Counted from the stretch's first letter, positions 16,841 to 26,023 are shown. The stretch: 64,000 nt of DNA from Clostridiales bacterium (GCA_012719035.1 JAAYBD010000046.1:20323-84322); one strand, 5' to 3'. Translations and numbers: made by a program. The notes: generated by a model from the sequence alone, not told the origin.

Positions 16841-19791
16841 TTAAATTTGTTTTCCATATAGTTGGATCCGCTGAGCCACGCTTTATTTATGAGGGTGTTG
16901 CTAATGCTTATGGTATTCGAAGGATTGCTGCAGTTCAGTGTTACGGATGTTGTGCTTGCCGCCGCATACCGCCAAGACCAATTGCCCTCCTCTTGGACCG
17001 AGTAGACACCGATGGGAAGACCTATGATGATTTTACTGCCGCTTCCTTTTACCACAACGGTCAGGTCGACTTCGTCGGCATAGTCGCAGCCGCTCAGATT
17101 GCTGCCTTTTATGCGGAGGACGAAAGTTTGACTGCTTCCGTAGGACTCCTTGCATCCGCTCTTTGAAACGGTCAAAGTGCAGGTTTTGACATTGACGGCA
17201 AACTCCTTATCTGATGCCGATCCCGCGTGACTGGTGCCGTTATTTACGAAAGTAACATACTGGGTGATATCCCAGTCTCCAGCTTTTACGGTTACATCCA
17301 CGGGCGTGTCGCTTTTGAAGCAGGAGGACTCAGGACCATATGTGTAAGTAAGCTCGGGGGCTGTACCCTGCACATTGTCCGAATCCGCTGTTACCGCGCC
17401 ATGCTTCCAGCTTAAAGAGCCGACATTCTCTGCGTAGTCCGCCTTTTCACCGAGATATATAGTGCTGTCGCTGAACGTGATCTCGGGTTTGTAGACGGTG
17501 ATGCTTGAGACGGCAGTTTCAGTCTTATTTGCGATGCTTCCGCTATGAAGCGGGGGAACTGTTGCGGTCACAGTTATATTTGCTTGATCATCTGTAGGCT
17601 TTGCCGTAAATGTGGCAGAATAAGTGATTTCGCTTACATCCACGAAGTCAGCTTTCCAACTGTCTTCACCTGAGGGCGTGGTGATTGGAAGATAAAGATT
17701 CTCTATGGACACCGTATTGCCCAGATAAATAGAAGTATTTTTGCCTATGAATGGAACATTAATAGGCACATCTGCTGTTATCATTTCAAAACTCTCTACA
17801 AGATTGTCACCTTCGTATATGCCCGATGAGATATTGTTGGTGGGCACTTCATTGCCGCCCCAGAATCCGTCCTTAGGTTTTACATCAAAGCTGACGACAA
17901 GCTTCTTCCCATGACCTTTGTCGGGTTTTTTGTTTTCCGATACAAATTCCTCGTCATAGGAAAAGCCTTTTACTGAAATGGTTTTTGTGCTCCGGTCGAT
18001 CGAAACCTGCGCGTCGCTGAAAGAAATTTCATCATCCTCCCAAGTATATATACCGCCTGTTTTGCCTGTGCAGGCTATAGTGGAAACATTGATGTTGCTT
18101 TCATCGTGTATATCGAAATAATCTGAAACGATGTCGCGCACCTCGGCATTGCTTCCAAGTGTAGTGGTAGGCGCACCGATTTGCTCGGAAATCCTTTGGA
18201 AAATATCATTCAGCGAGGATGTATCGCTCGCAGACAGATAGTAGTTGTGCGTTGAAAGAGCAGTCCGAGTAAAGTTCTGGGTAATCATATAGCCGTTGCC
18301 GCCCATCATATGATTTCCCGGGTTGTAATATCCGTTTGCAATCCCAACATTATCTGCACCCGCATAGTTGCTGGAAAGATAATTGAGAAAGCGGTTTCCT
18401 GCCGCAATGTCGATAAACCTTACATCTCCGAACCATCCTTTAAAAAAGCTTGCGCCCCACACACTTCCCACTGCTCCGCTGCAAGGTATGTCGCTGTAAA
18501 GACTGTAGTCAAACTTTTCTCCATGCAGCTCATTGGGATTGGCACCGCTGAAGATACCAATGGTATATACGGTTGCACCATTTTGCTTCATGCGTTTGGC
18601 AGTGCTTATCGCATTGCTTGCCATAGTCGTATTGAAATCCGATTGCGATGTGGGTACTCCGTCGGTAAAAACAACAACAACCTTGTTTCGGCCGGAATTG
18701 CCTTCAACACTATCGAAAAGCTCCTTTGCCCGATTCATGCCTGCCTCGGCGTTAGTTGCCCCTTGTGGATTTTGAGGCAAATCGTTGATAGAATTTTTAA
18801 GGCTGTTGTAATCGTTTGAAAAGGTACTGAGTGTAGCCGCGTCATCTGCGAAAGTTACAATTGAAATATAATGATCCGCACCGTACCCCGCGGCATCTGC
18901 CGCTACTGCGTCAATAAATTTTGCGATAGAGTCTTTCATCGCCTTTTGTCGGCTTTGTGCGTATCCGCCGCTGTTTCCTTCAAAATCATATGCCATACTG
19001 CCGGATTGGTCTAAAACAAGTATGATATCGGCGGGAACACCTGTGGTTTTTGTGACTACCGCGCCGGTGGTGTAGGATTCAAGGCGTATTTTATATGTTC
19101 CGTCAGAGTTAGGACTAACGGACTTGTGCACTTCCACTCCCTCGGTATCCTTTGCTTGAAACTGGGAACGGAAATTCATCATATGCCTGCCTTGGGAATT
19201 TGACTGCATTGCGTCCGAAGCTGTGACAGGTGACACCAAGGGGCCGGCTCTGGTTACGGGTACTGTCGACACTTCAATATTTTTGGAATACAAAGCTGCC
19301 ACATATTCCTCAAGTGCCAAAAGCTCTTCGGGGCTGAGAGATTGGAGAAATTGCTCTATCTCAGTGTCATCGGTCAGAGAGATAAAAATCTCATAGAGGG
19401 CTTCGGGATCGATTTGTTTTTCCTCGGGCTTTTCCGAGCTTTTTGGTTCCTCTTCATCTTCAGATCCTTCGGAGTTTTTCGGTTCTTTTGCATCTTCAGA
19501 GTCTTCGGAATCGGAAGAATCCTCCGATTCGCCAGAGCCCTCTTTGTTCTCAGAGTCGTCTGGATTTTCAGGATTTTGAGAAGCTTCGGGCTTTTCAGGT
19601 TCTTGGGAAGCTTCGGGTGTTTCTTGACTGCCTGAGCCTCCGGGATTTTGCTGATTATCCGTTTCTTCTATATTGGTGATATCTTCTGCTGCGGCTTCCG
19701 GCGTTTTTATTTCCTCCGCCTTTGTTATTATGGGAGAGGGCGCGGACAGCAGCAGGCAAAATGCCAACAGCAAAGTTAAAGATTTTTTCAT
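16837..19791 (-). CDS. Large secreted von Willebrand factor A-domain surface protein
   Basis: 984 residues from the start chosen here, with a cleavable signal peptide (KSLTLLLAFCLLLSA). Then comes a Glu/Asp/Ser/Pro-rich low-complexity region to about residue 125, a short helical segment, a VWA domain with an intact MIDAS motif DQSGSM at about 261-266, and beta-rich repeats to the C-terminus. No sorting signal or membrane anchor is present, so retention may depend on partner proteins. VWA domains bind matrix ligands through a metal ion. The start at 19791 follows GGAGAGGAG; an upstream in-frame ATG at 19830 would put 13 charged residues before the signal peptide. Confidence 0.82.
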   Translation of the reverse strand: MKKSLTLLLAFCLLLSAPSPIITKAEEIKTPEAAAEDITNIEETDNQQNPGGSGSQETPEASQEPEKPEASQNPENPDDSENKEGSGESEDSSDSEDSEDAKEPKNSEGSEDEEEPKSSEKPEEKQIDPEALYEIFISLTDDTEIEQFLQSLSPEELLALEEYVAALYSKNIEVSTVPVTRAGPLVSPVTASDAMQSNSQGRHMMNFRSQFQAKDTEGVEVHKSVSPNSDGTYKIRLESYTTGAVVTKTTGVPADIILVLDQSGSMAYDFEGNSGGYAQSRQKAMKDSIAKFIDAVAADAAGYGADHYISIVTFADDAATLSTFSNDYNSLKNSINDLPQNPQGATNAEAGMNRAKELFDSVEGNSGRNKVVVVFTDGVPTSQSDFNTTMASNAISTAKRMKQNGATVYTIGIFSGANPNELHGEKFDYSLYSDIPCSGAVGSVWGASFFKGWFGDVRFIDIAAGNRFLNYLSSNYAGADNVGIANGYYNPGNHMMGGNGYMITQNFTRTALSTHNYYLSASDTSSLNDIFQRISEQIGAPTTTLGSNAEVRDIVSDYFDIHDESNINVSTIACTGKTGGIYTWEDDEISFSDAQVSIDRSTKTISVKGFSYDEEFVSENKKPDKGHGKKLVVSFDVKPKDGFWGGNEVPTNNISSGIYEGDNLVESFEMITADVPINVPFIGKNTSIYLGNTVSIENLYLPITTPSGEDSWKADFVDVSEITYSATFTAKPTDDQANITVTATVPPLHSGSIANKTETAVSSITVYKPEITFSDSTIYLGEKADYAENVGSLSWKHGAVTADSDNVQGTAPELTYTYGPESSCFKSDTPVDVTVKAGDWDITQYVTFVNNGTSHAGSASDKEFAVNVKTCTLTVSKSGCKESYGSSQTFVLRIKGSNLSGCDYADEVDLTVVVKGSGSKIIIGLPIGVYSVQEEGNWSWRYAAASTTSVTLNCSNPSNTISISNTLINKAWLSGSNYMENKFK

Positions 19792-19813
19792 TGTTTTTTG
19801 CTCCTCTCCTTCG

Positions 19814-20401
19814 TTATGTCGCCGGAGCATCGGACGGTTTACCTGTTTCCTCTTTTGGCCAGCCCTTTACACACAAAATTGAATCGGGTTCTGAATCATA
19901 GCTGTTGTTGGCTGCCTGCACAGCTTGAGCGCTGACACTGATATGGAAAACCGCATTTTGATATTCGTTGCCCATTGATGCGTCAAACAGGATGCCTGTC
20001 AATAAGTTAGAGGTCTTATCTCCGGGAGCAAGCTTTTTAGCATAGCGCCAGAAACCCTCTTCATCCTGTATCCAATATTGCTTATCAAAGACAAAGACGA
20101 TATTTTCTTTACTTGTCAGAGGAATGTTTGCGGCAGATTCAAAGGCTACCTCCAGTTTTACTCGGACAAAGCAGTCATTTGCACCGGTATTTTCCACAAT
20201 TACAGCTTGATGCTCCTCATCGGCGGGCATGACCTTGAATGAGTCCGGCTCTTCGTTAAGTTCAATCAGCTTGATTTTAACATTTCCGACTGTTATAACA
20301 TTGTGTGCCGTTCCCCGGGCGGTAAGATAGGCATAAGTGCCATAGCCCGTGAGCGCAAGCAAAAGTATAAAAGCGGATACAAATGCGATTTTTTTCTTCA
20401 T
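19814..20401 (-). CDS. Small secreted protein with SipW-type signal peptide (TasA/camelysin-like)
   Basis: 195 residues. The signal peptide FVSAFILLLALTGYGTYAYLTA is followed by a beta-rich domain (NVITVGNVKIKLIE, IVENTGANDCFVRVKLEVAF). The order export signal, T-VG-V-I-L, then N-TG-V-V matches the two other small proteins upstream, so these are diverged paralogues. It starts behind GGGAGGT and ends 22 bases before the VWA gene. A role in an extracellular fibre or matrix is inferred from the SipW neighbour. Confidence 0.75.
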   Translation of the reverse strand: MKKKIAFVSAFILLLALTGYGTYAYLTARGTAHNVITVGNVKIKLIELNEEPDSFKVMPADEEHQAVIVENTGANDCFVRVKLEVAFESAANIPLTSKENIVFVFDKQYWIQDEEGFWRYAKKLAPGDKTSNLLTGILFDASMGNEYQNAVFHISVSAQAVQAANNSYDSEPDSILCVKGWPKEETGKPSDAPAT

Positions 20402-20495
20402 TCGATTACCTCCCTTCCCGCGTTCGTCTATGTTTCGGGCTTTTGATTCGGCGCCTTCCGCGTAAAGCGGGCCGCCTAAAGGCTGAAAGATAAGA

Positions 20496-20540
20496 TAATC
20501 GGATGAGGAAGCTGCTCCCCCATCCGATTTGGGGGTTTTC
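20496..20540 (-). terminator. Hairpins between two TasA-like genes
   Basis: On the minus strand, ATCGGATG and CATCCGAT form an 8-bp stem enclosing a GGGGG that can alternatively pair with CCCCC just upstream. A T-rich tract follows. This may partially terminate transcription inside the operon and tune expression of the first two secreted proteins against the later ones. Confidence 0.45.
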
Positions 20541-21232
20541 TACGCAGGTACGGGATTAGACTGTTGTTGGGTCAGCGCAGCAAAAGCATCGCCGGCAGAG
20601 TTAAAGCCTGTAGCCTGTATGGCTTCTGCGCTTATATTCATAGTGAATTCGCCGCCGTTTCCTCCGATCGCGCTCATTTCAGCGTTGTCAAATAATGTAG
20701 GAATGTTGATGCTGGTAAACAGGGCGCCTGTTTCAGCACTTTCAGCCAAAATTCCATTATAGTTGTAGACATATGTAATGGTATCCTCATCCCGGTTTTC
20801 GATGACAGCCGCACGAGTCCATTTTGTTTCATCATGTCCTCCAAAGATTGATGAAAGATCATGGGAGACAACGCTTTCTTTCCATGCGACGGCATTGCTG
20901 AGCGTGACCTTCATTCGGACATAGGCGGGATTTTCGCCGGTATTCCGAATAGTGGGATCTTTAGGGAGTACGGCGCCGGGGTATATGCCATCATACCTGT
21001 TCTCAATAACTTCGATTTTTGAATCTCCGTTAAGCACATATTCCCATATTGCATGACCGCTTGCATCCGTTTTCTTCTCAACTTTGTGCTCATATAGCTC
21101 GATTGCAACGCTGCCGACGGTGAAGGTCTTTTTTGCAGCATCAGTGTTGGTGAAGTAGGCAAGAGTGCCCCCGACTGCCGCTGCTGCAAGCATCAAGAAT
21201 GTGGAAAACAGTATCATGCCTTTCTTTTTCAT
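20540..21232 (-). CDS. Small secreted protein with SipW-type signal peptide (TasA/camelysin-like)
   Basis: 230 residues. The export signal reads FLMLAAAAVGGTLAYFTNTDAA, the classic SipW-dependent pattern, followed by KKTFTVGSVAIELYEHKV and later RNTGENPAYVRMKV. TasA of Bacillus subtilis, the amyloid-like matrix fibre protein, and camelysin share this architecture. It starts behind AAAGGAAA, 58 bases after the preceding gene. Identity as the true TasA orthologue is not claimed; there are four related proteins in this operon. Confidence 0.8.
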   Translation of the reverse strand: MKKKGMILFSTFLMLAAAAVGGTLAYFTNTDAAKKTFTVGSVAIELYEHKVEKKTDASGHAIWEYVLNGDSKIEVIENRYDGIYPGAVLPKDPTIRNTGENPAYVRMKVTLSNAVAWKESVVSHDLSSIFGGHDETKWTRAAVIENRDEDTITYVYNYNGILAESAETGALFTSINIPTLFDNAEMSAIGGNGGEFTMNISAEAIQATGFNSAGDAFAALTQQQSNPVPA

Positions 21233-21290
21233 TCAATTTCCTTTCAGCATGGCGTCATGTTTTTTCGGTTTAAGAATGCTGTTAACAGAA

Positions 21291-21941
21291 TTAAGAATTG
21301 GCGGGGAAGAAGTGTTCAATAACTGCGTCCTTAGCCGTTTCATAGGAAACATTAGCAGACGCCTGATAGGCGTAAGCCTGCACATTGATTCTTCCTTCGG
21401 CACCTTCGGCAATATCTTCTATATTTAAGGTGGGATCTATAGTAATCGTGTTGAACACAGCGGGAAGCGTCTCGTTATCCTGTGAAGTTGGAACAATCTT
21501 ATCCTGGGTTGCGGAATAGACATAAAGACCGGGATATTTTGTACTGTCGACGAGAGTCCAATTGGAATCAATTTGACCGGTTGCTGCGACATCTTTACCA
21601 TTCATCTTGGCTGCGTTTTCTACATAGACGAATACATAGCAGGGAGAGCTGTCTGCTAAAACGGTGACGGTGGGGTCTTTATCCATGGTTGCCCCGGGAA
21701 TGACAGGGTATTCGTTGGCTGTTATACGAGCCGCTTTGGCGCCTGTGAGCTCCAAACCTGTTTTGGGATCAACTTTTGCCTCATCCAAGGCAATGGCGAG
21801 CTTACTTCCTGCTGTGCTTGTGGTAAAGGTGTTTTCCAGATTTGTCCCGTTTGCGTTAGAGGACAGATACGCCAGAGTTCCTCCGATGGCAAGTGCCGTG
21901 ATCAGTGCAATTGAAATAACGATGGTCAAAACTTTTTTCAT
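21291..21941 (-). CDS. Small secreted protein with SipW-type signal peptide (TasA/camelysin-like)
   Basis: 216 residues. Export signal IALITALAIGGTLAYLSSNANG, then a beta-rich domain with DKDPTVTVLADSSPCYVFVYVEN, comparable to the NTG...V.V motif in its neighbours. It is the first structural gene after the signal peptidase and has a near-perfect AGGAGGAAAA ribosome site, suggesting high expression as expected for a major fibre or matrix subunit. Confidence 0.8.
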   Translation of the reverse strand: MKKVLTIVISIALITALAIGGTLAYLSSNANGTNLENTFTTSTAGSKLAIALDEAKVDPKTGLELTGAKAARITANEYPVIPGATMDKDPTVTVLADSSPCYVFVYVENAAKMNGKDVAATGQIDSNWTLVDSTKYPGLYVYSATQDKIVPTSQDNETLPAVFNTITIDPTLNIEDIAEGAEGRINVQAYAYQASANVSYETAKDAVIEHFFPANS

Positions 21942-21980
21942 GCTTTTCCTCCTAAAATATAAAATAATACTATGTATAGC

Positions 21981-22508
21981 TTATTGTTTTTTCATGGATG
22001 ACTTTCTGTTTCCGGTGTCCGCAGATTCCAAAAGATTGGGGAGTAACACAAGAATCAATAAGACGATACAGGCACAGATTCCAATGTACATTCCCGGGGG
22101 AGAAGCGATCCAATTTGAGAAATATCCCAGATACGGTATGGAGAACACCGCCTTACCGATTAGGTTCTCATACGGGACAGGAGAACCGTCTGCCGCATCG
22201 TTGGCATCGCCTTTCGTAATGAAGCGGTGATTTCCTGAATCAACCTCCGTTACCCGATGGGTTACTGCCACCATAGCTTCGTTCAAAACAAATGTTATGG
22301 GGTCTCCCGGCTCAATGTTTTCTGGAGGAACTTTTTTGACATAAATAATCGAGCCTACATGATAAGTTGGTTCCATGCTTCCGCTAAGTACCACATAGGG
22401 TGTGAGTCCTGCCAAGCGTATACCTGACAGAAGCACTGCCAGCACCGCCACGCAGAAAACCAGAATCCAGGTAATCGCATTCCACGTTTTTCTTAATGTT
22501 TTGTTCAT
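21981..22508 (-). CDS. sipW: SipW-type (ER-type) signal peptidase I
   Basis: About 175 residues with an N-terminal membrane helix, the catalytic serine motif VLSGSMEPT, then THRV and KGDAND, and a C-terminal membrane helix. The general base is histidine (in THRV) instead of lysine, which defines the eukaryotic/archaeal-like SipW class. In Bacillus subtilis SipW processes TasA and TapA. The four downstream proteins carry matching signal peptides, so it is the likely dedicated peptidase. GAGAGGG is correctly spaced for the ATG at 22508; an upstream GTG at 22526 overlaps that site. Confidence 0.9.
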   Translation of the reverse strand: MNKTLRKTWNAITWILVFCVAVLAVLLSGIRLAGLTPYVVLSGSMEPTYHVGSIIYVKKVPPENIEPGDPITFVLNEAMVAVTHRVTEVDSGNHRFITKGDANDAADGSPVPYENLIGKAVFSIPYLGYFSNWIASPPGMYIGICACIVLLILVLLPNLLESADTGNRKSSMKKQ

Positions 22509-22788
22509 TGTACCGATCCCTCTCACAAAGACAGTTGATAGCTAAAGTGAAATATTCGTATCGAATGTTAAAGATGCGTTTTTATTGCATATCACCTCCC
22601 AAAGAATCATAGAGTATGGATACTTTATATATGTTGTTTTCCGGCGGGTATTTCTCTGAGAAGATGCGTATCTGAATGAGCGGATCTAACTAACATACGC
22701 ACTATACCATTCCGCGGTTATATGAAAGTTATATTCGCAAATTACGATGCCGTTCTCCGAATTGTTATATAATCTTACTTCCCAAGAT
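22509..22788. other. Upstream region of the sipW operon
   Basis: About 280 bases with no gene. On the minus strand a strong ribosome site (GGGAGGTGAT at 22591-22600) is followed at once by ATG CAA TAA (22582-22590), a two-codon reading frame. A possible -10 box (TATAGT) lies further upstream, without a clear -35. Leader control is possible but unproven. Confidence 0.4.
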
Positions 22789-22821
22789 AAAGTCCTCCCT
22801 TGTTTGACAAGGGAGGACTTT
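22789..22821 (-). terminator. Intrinsic terminator
   Basis: Perfect 14-bp stem AAAGTCCTCCCTTG / CAAGGGAGGACTTT with a 5-base loop. It lies downstream of the minus-strand small membrane-protein gene and upstream of sipW transcription. Confidence 0.85.
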
Positions 22822-22928
22822 CTGTAAGCCGCTGCAATCTCCGGCATGGTGAAAACCGCAATGCAGCTATACTTAAGTAATAGATTTTTACAAGAGATTT
22901 GTAAGTATTTCCATCAACGCATAAAGAC

Positions 22929-23315
22929 CTATTTTGAAGTGCTGGCAGGAAAGCTGTGTATTGCGAAATATTCGGGATTATCTGAGGATATTTTGTTGTT
23001 GATAGACTTGTTTCTAATAACGGTGCTTATGTCTTCGTTCATGATTTGTTTGAGCTTTTCAACTACGTTGAGGAAGTATTTTGCTATCGGCTCCAACAGT
23101 ATTCCGCTTATATACTCGATTCCGTTTATGTAGTCATTTGCATAATGCGCAGCAAAAGCGATTGCGGCATATCCGCCCAGTGTCGTCAGCAGTTTCCATG
23201 CACCGTATTTTAATTTACTCCAGCTAAATCCGTCTTTGAAAGCGCCGTAACTTATTCCAACGAGCTGATTGGCAATCATTAGAACAAATAATACGGCAAT
23301 TAGTTTAATACTCAT
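22929..23315 (-). CDS. Small membrane protein, possibly holin-like, function unknown
   Basis: 128 residues from the chosen start, where GGAGGA is correctly spaced; the in-frame ATG at 23339 lies inside or before that site. Two hydrophobic segments are visible (LIAVLFVLMIANQLVGISYG and TTLGGYAAIAFAAHYA), separated by a short charged loop and followed by a soluble tail of about 60 residues. The organisation recalls phage-type holins, but no phage genes are nearby and I do not recognise a family with certainty. Confidence 0.5.
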   Translation of the reverse strand: MSIKLIAVLFVLMIANQLVGISYGAFKDGFSWSKLKYGAWKLLTTLGGYAAIAFAAHYANDYINGIEYISGILLEPIAKYFLNVVEKLKQIMNEDISTVIRNKSINNKISSDNPEYFAIHSFPASTSK

Positions 23316-23505
23316 TTCAAACATCCTCCAGTTTTTCATTAGTAATGGGGCTGCGGGTTGACTACGCTCGTATTATATAATTTTATGTTTTCGCAATCAG
23401 TCTAATCGTGTCAGCGCAAAGATATAACGGCAAAAATAAGAAACAAAATGCAAAGTGACGTATTATTAGGCGCATTGCAAAATGATTATCAAGCAGGATA
23501 AAAAA

Positions 23506-23539
23506 CTCCGGAAGTATTGATTTATCAATACTTCCGGAG
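23506..23539 (-). terminator. Intrinsic terminator of the lipoprotein gene
   Basis: 16-bp perfect stem (CTCCGGAAGTATTGAT and its complement) with a very short loop, followed on the minus strand by TTTTTT. Confidence 0.9.
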
Positions 23540-23583
23540 CGGTTGGACAGGGCGTGAAATAAAAATAATTGTACCGGGTTAAT

Positions 23584-24198
23584 TTAATCGATTCCGCTGA
23601 ATGCGTTATTCATGGTTTCTGAAAATGAACTGATGCCGCCAAGCATAGCGTCGACAGCGTCTGCGCTTGGATTGATTACCCATTGATTGTCACGCAGCGA
23701 AAGTGTTATATCAACTGTATTGGTCACTTTAGGGTTATCTTCCCGTTCCAACAGATTGGTCAATATATCATTGCTCATTTTGTTCATATCTTCGTCAGTC
23801 GGACGCTGTTCCTCGGGAAGAAATGCATAGGAAAGCGCTTCTTTAAAAGCTTCGGACATAAACTCGGACATTATGCTGCTCATATCAAGATTAGTGATTT
23901 GCACCTTTACCGTTGCGGTTTCCTTTTCCTCATTAGACTCTATAATTTGGTAGTCAAGGTTTTTAACGAATAAGGTCATCATTGACAAGGATTCGTCGTC
24001 AGATTCCGCATCAGCCCCCGAGTTGTCTATGTCTTTGAATTGGTCGTTGCCCCAATAGCTCTGCATTGTTTCAACATCCATGGTTTTTACAGAGTCGATT
24101 GCCTTCTGCACAACAGACTGTGCAGATTCTCTTTGAGCACATCCGGCAAGCCCTAAAGCCATTGCGATTGCAAGCCCTAAGCACAGCGTTTTCTTCAT
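23584..24198 (-). CDS. Predicted lipoprotein, function unknown
   Basis: 204 residues with a lipoprotein signal (LCLGLAIAMALGLAGC, lipobox LAGC). The mature part is acidic and resembles DUF4878/DUF5105-type lipoproteins in layout: a QSVVQKAIDSVKTMDVETMQSYW helix region, then beta strands ending in NQWVIN. ATG at 24198 follows GAGAGGGG; the in-frame TTG at 24216 overlaps that site. A monocistronic unit with its own terminator. Confidence 0.7.
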   Translation of the reverse strand: MKKTLCLGLAIAMALGLAGCAQRESAQSVVQKAIDSVKTMDVETMQSYWGNDQFKDIDNSGADAESDDESLSMMTLFVKNLDYQIIESNEEKETATVKVQITNLDMSSIMSEFMSEAFKEALSYAFLPEEQRPTDEDMNKMSNDILTNLLEREDNPKVTNTVDITLSLRDNQWVINPSADAVDAMLGGISSFSETMNNAFSGID

Positions 24199-24516
24199 TT
24201 TATTTTCCCCTCTCAATATAAAGTATGCCGTCTGCCGGTCAAGCCGAAAAATATCTTGACCGTTATTGCCGCCAATAAAACTATATTAACAAAACAGCAT
24301 AATTTGTTCAACTGTTATGAGGGAGCGAATGTACTTTTGTGTATTTGCACAATGTGCAGTAGAAATAATTGGAAATTGCATCTATATAAATGCCGATGGA
24401 GATAGAGCTGCGGGACTAAATGACTAAATTATAAGCAATATTTACGACAAAGATGAATAGACTTTAGAGCATTGCTTTTTTAGCAGACAAATAGTAAAGA
24501 CGATTTGGAGGTAATC
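24199..24516. other. Divergent intergenic region
   Basis: About 320 A/T-rich bases between divergent genes. A short palindrome TGCAC-AAT-GTGCA at 24346-24358 could be an operator. No convincing consensus promoter pair or ORF was found. Confidence 0.35.
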
Positions 24517-25152
24517 ATGAGCTATAAGCAATTGTTTCGAAAGCCTGTTTATGCGCTGATAGCAGTAGTCCTTGCAGTTATGCTTTTGCCGGTCACTGCC
24601 TTTGCGGCGGATACGTGGACTCAAAAACAGATAAGAGCACATGAAATTGCAAATATGGCAAGAAGCCTTAATCTGCCTGAGGATAACCCTATAATAGTCG
24701 AAGCGAAGCGGCTTTGGCATGAGGACTACGGTGTTTCTTCGGACACACAAAATGAACCGCCGGCATATACCGATGATGATGCTACAATGTTAGCGAAAAT
24801 CATTTACAGCGAAGGGAGGGGAATACCAAGCGATACGGAAAAAGCCTGCCTTGTGTGGGTCGTACTTAACCGAGTGGATGCCGGATATGGAAACACGATT
24901 GCTGAAGTAGCGGCGGCTCCGGCGCAATTTGGGTATAGGGCGAGCGCACCTGTATGGGATAATCTATTGCTGATCAGTCATGATGTACTCAGCAGATGGC
25001 AAAAAGAAAAGAACGGAGAAACGGAAGTCGGAAGAGTACTGCCAAAAGATTATCTTTGGTACAGCGGAGACGGCGTACATAACTATTTCCGTAATTCTTA
25101 TAAGGGAGGTACACGCTGGGATTACAGCCTGCCTACCCCTTATGAGAGCTAA
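24517..25152 (+). CDS. Secreted SleB-type cell wall hydrolase
   Basis: 211 residues with a signal peptide (YALIAVVLAVMLLPVTAFA). The C-terminal half carries the SleB/CwlJ-like core: LAKIIYSEGRG with the presumed catalytic glutamate, followed by VVLNRVDAGYGNTIAEVAA. Such enzymes are lytic transglycosylase-like hydrolases acting on cortex or wall peptidoglycan. The N-terminal 50 mature residues are helical and have no recognised peptidoglycan-binding repeat. GGAGGT at 24507-24512 selects the ATG at 24517. It is convergent with a second SleB-type gene. Confidence 0.75.
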   Translation: MSYKQLFRKPVYALIAVVLAVMLLPVTAFAADTWTQKQIRAHEIANMARSLNLPEDNPIIVEAKRLWHEDYGVSSDTQNEPPAYTDDDATMLAKIIYSEGRGIPSDTEKACLVWVVLNRVDAGYGNTIAEVAAAPAQFGYRASAPVWDNLLLISHDVLSRWQKEKNGETEVGRVLPKDYLWYSGDGVHNYFRNSYKGGTRWDYSLPTPYES

Positions 25153-25168
25153 GTTTAAAGTCAATAGT

Positions 25169-25198
25169 AAAAAGGGACGGGTTTACCGTCCCTTTTGC
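25169..25198. terminator. Bidirectional terminator between two hydrolase genes
   Basis: Stem AAAAGGGACGG / CCGTCCCTTTT with a 5-base loop; A and T runs flank both sides, serving both convergent genes. Confidence 0.85.
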
Positions 25199-25213
25199 TT
25201 TGGAAATGCTTTA

Positions 25214-26023
25214 CTACGCATAAAATGAGTGATTGCCTATTGTAGTGACAAAAGTGCAGTTTTGAACAATCCAAAAACTGCTGGCTTTCGACGGATTGAG
25301 GAAGTATAAACTATTGCCGGCAACAGAGGCTCCGTCGAGGCAAAGTTTAGCCGCGAGTATACTCTCCTCTGAAGGTGTGTTGTAGATTGTTCCGTTTGAA
25401 ATGGGCTGGAATTGCACGCCCCACTTGTCGTCGAAAATGACGTCATAAATGGTGTTAGGATAATTTGGGTTAGCTACTCGATTAAGGATAACATTTCCGA
25501 CTGCTATTTTGCCTTTGAGAGATTCGCCGCCGCTTTCGGAGTTTATAATACGAGACAGCCAGTAAACGGAATTACTGTCGTAATATTTGTCTCCGGATTC
25601 AATCGTACCGCTGCCGCTCTTTACAGTCACTTTCTGTGTATTGCCATCCCATGTAACCGAAGCAGCGCCGAGAGCTTTTGCAAGTGCCCTAATAGGAACC
25701 AGAGTGGTCCCGTTGACCAATTTAACACCATCCTGCACATAAAGCATTCGTCCGTTTGCCTCAATATAGCAGTTTCCCGGACGGGCAATAATAGTGAGGT
25801 TTGATGTTCGAACAACAGCCTGTCCGTTTTCCCAAGAGATATTAGCCCCGGGGCTGAGGAGCAGGGTAGTGGCTCTAATCGGAACATACGTAGTAGAGTT
25901 TTGCAGCGAAACATTGTTTGTTATCGTTGTGCCGTTGACTAATAAGGAAACGGCATTCGCGCCCGGCACGACTGCTGTAAGCAGGCACACAGTCAGAAGC
26001 GCTGTAAGAATCCTTTTTCTCAT
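25214..26023 (-). CDS. SleB-type cell wall hydrolase with copper-amine-oxidase-N (stalk) domain
   Basis: 269 residues. Signal peptide ending ANA, then two stalk repeats of the amine-oxidase N-terminal kind (TTYVPIRATTLLL and TTLVPIRALAKAL, each followed by W-G-V-V), then a SleB hydrolase domain from about residue 145: WLSRIINSESGGES with the catalytic glutamate, GNVILNRVANPNYP, and the ending GNHSFY. The stalk domain is a common wall-attachment module in Clostridia. A role in spore germination or wall turnover is likely. Confidence 0.85.
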   Translation of the reverse strand: MRKRILTALLTVCLLTAVVPGANAVSLLVNGTTITNNVSLQNSTTYVPIRATTLLLSPGANISWENGQAVVRTSNLTIIARPGNCYIEANGRMLYVQDGVKLVNGTTLVPIRALAKALGAASVTWDGNTQKVTVKSGSGTIESGDKYYDSNSVYWLSRIINSESGGESLKGKIAVGNVILNRVANPNYPNTIYDVIFDDKWGVQFQPISNGTIYNTPSEESILAAKLCLDGASVAGNSLYFLNPSKASSFWIVQNCTFVTTIGNHSFYA

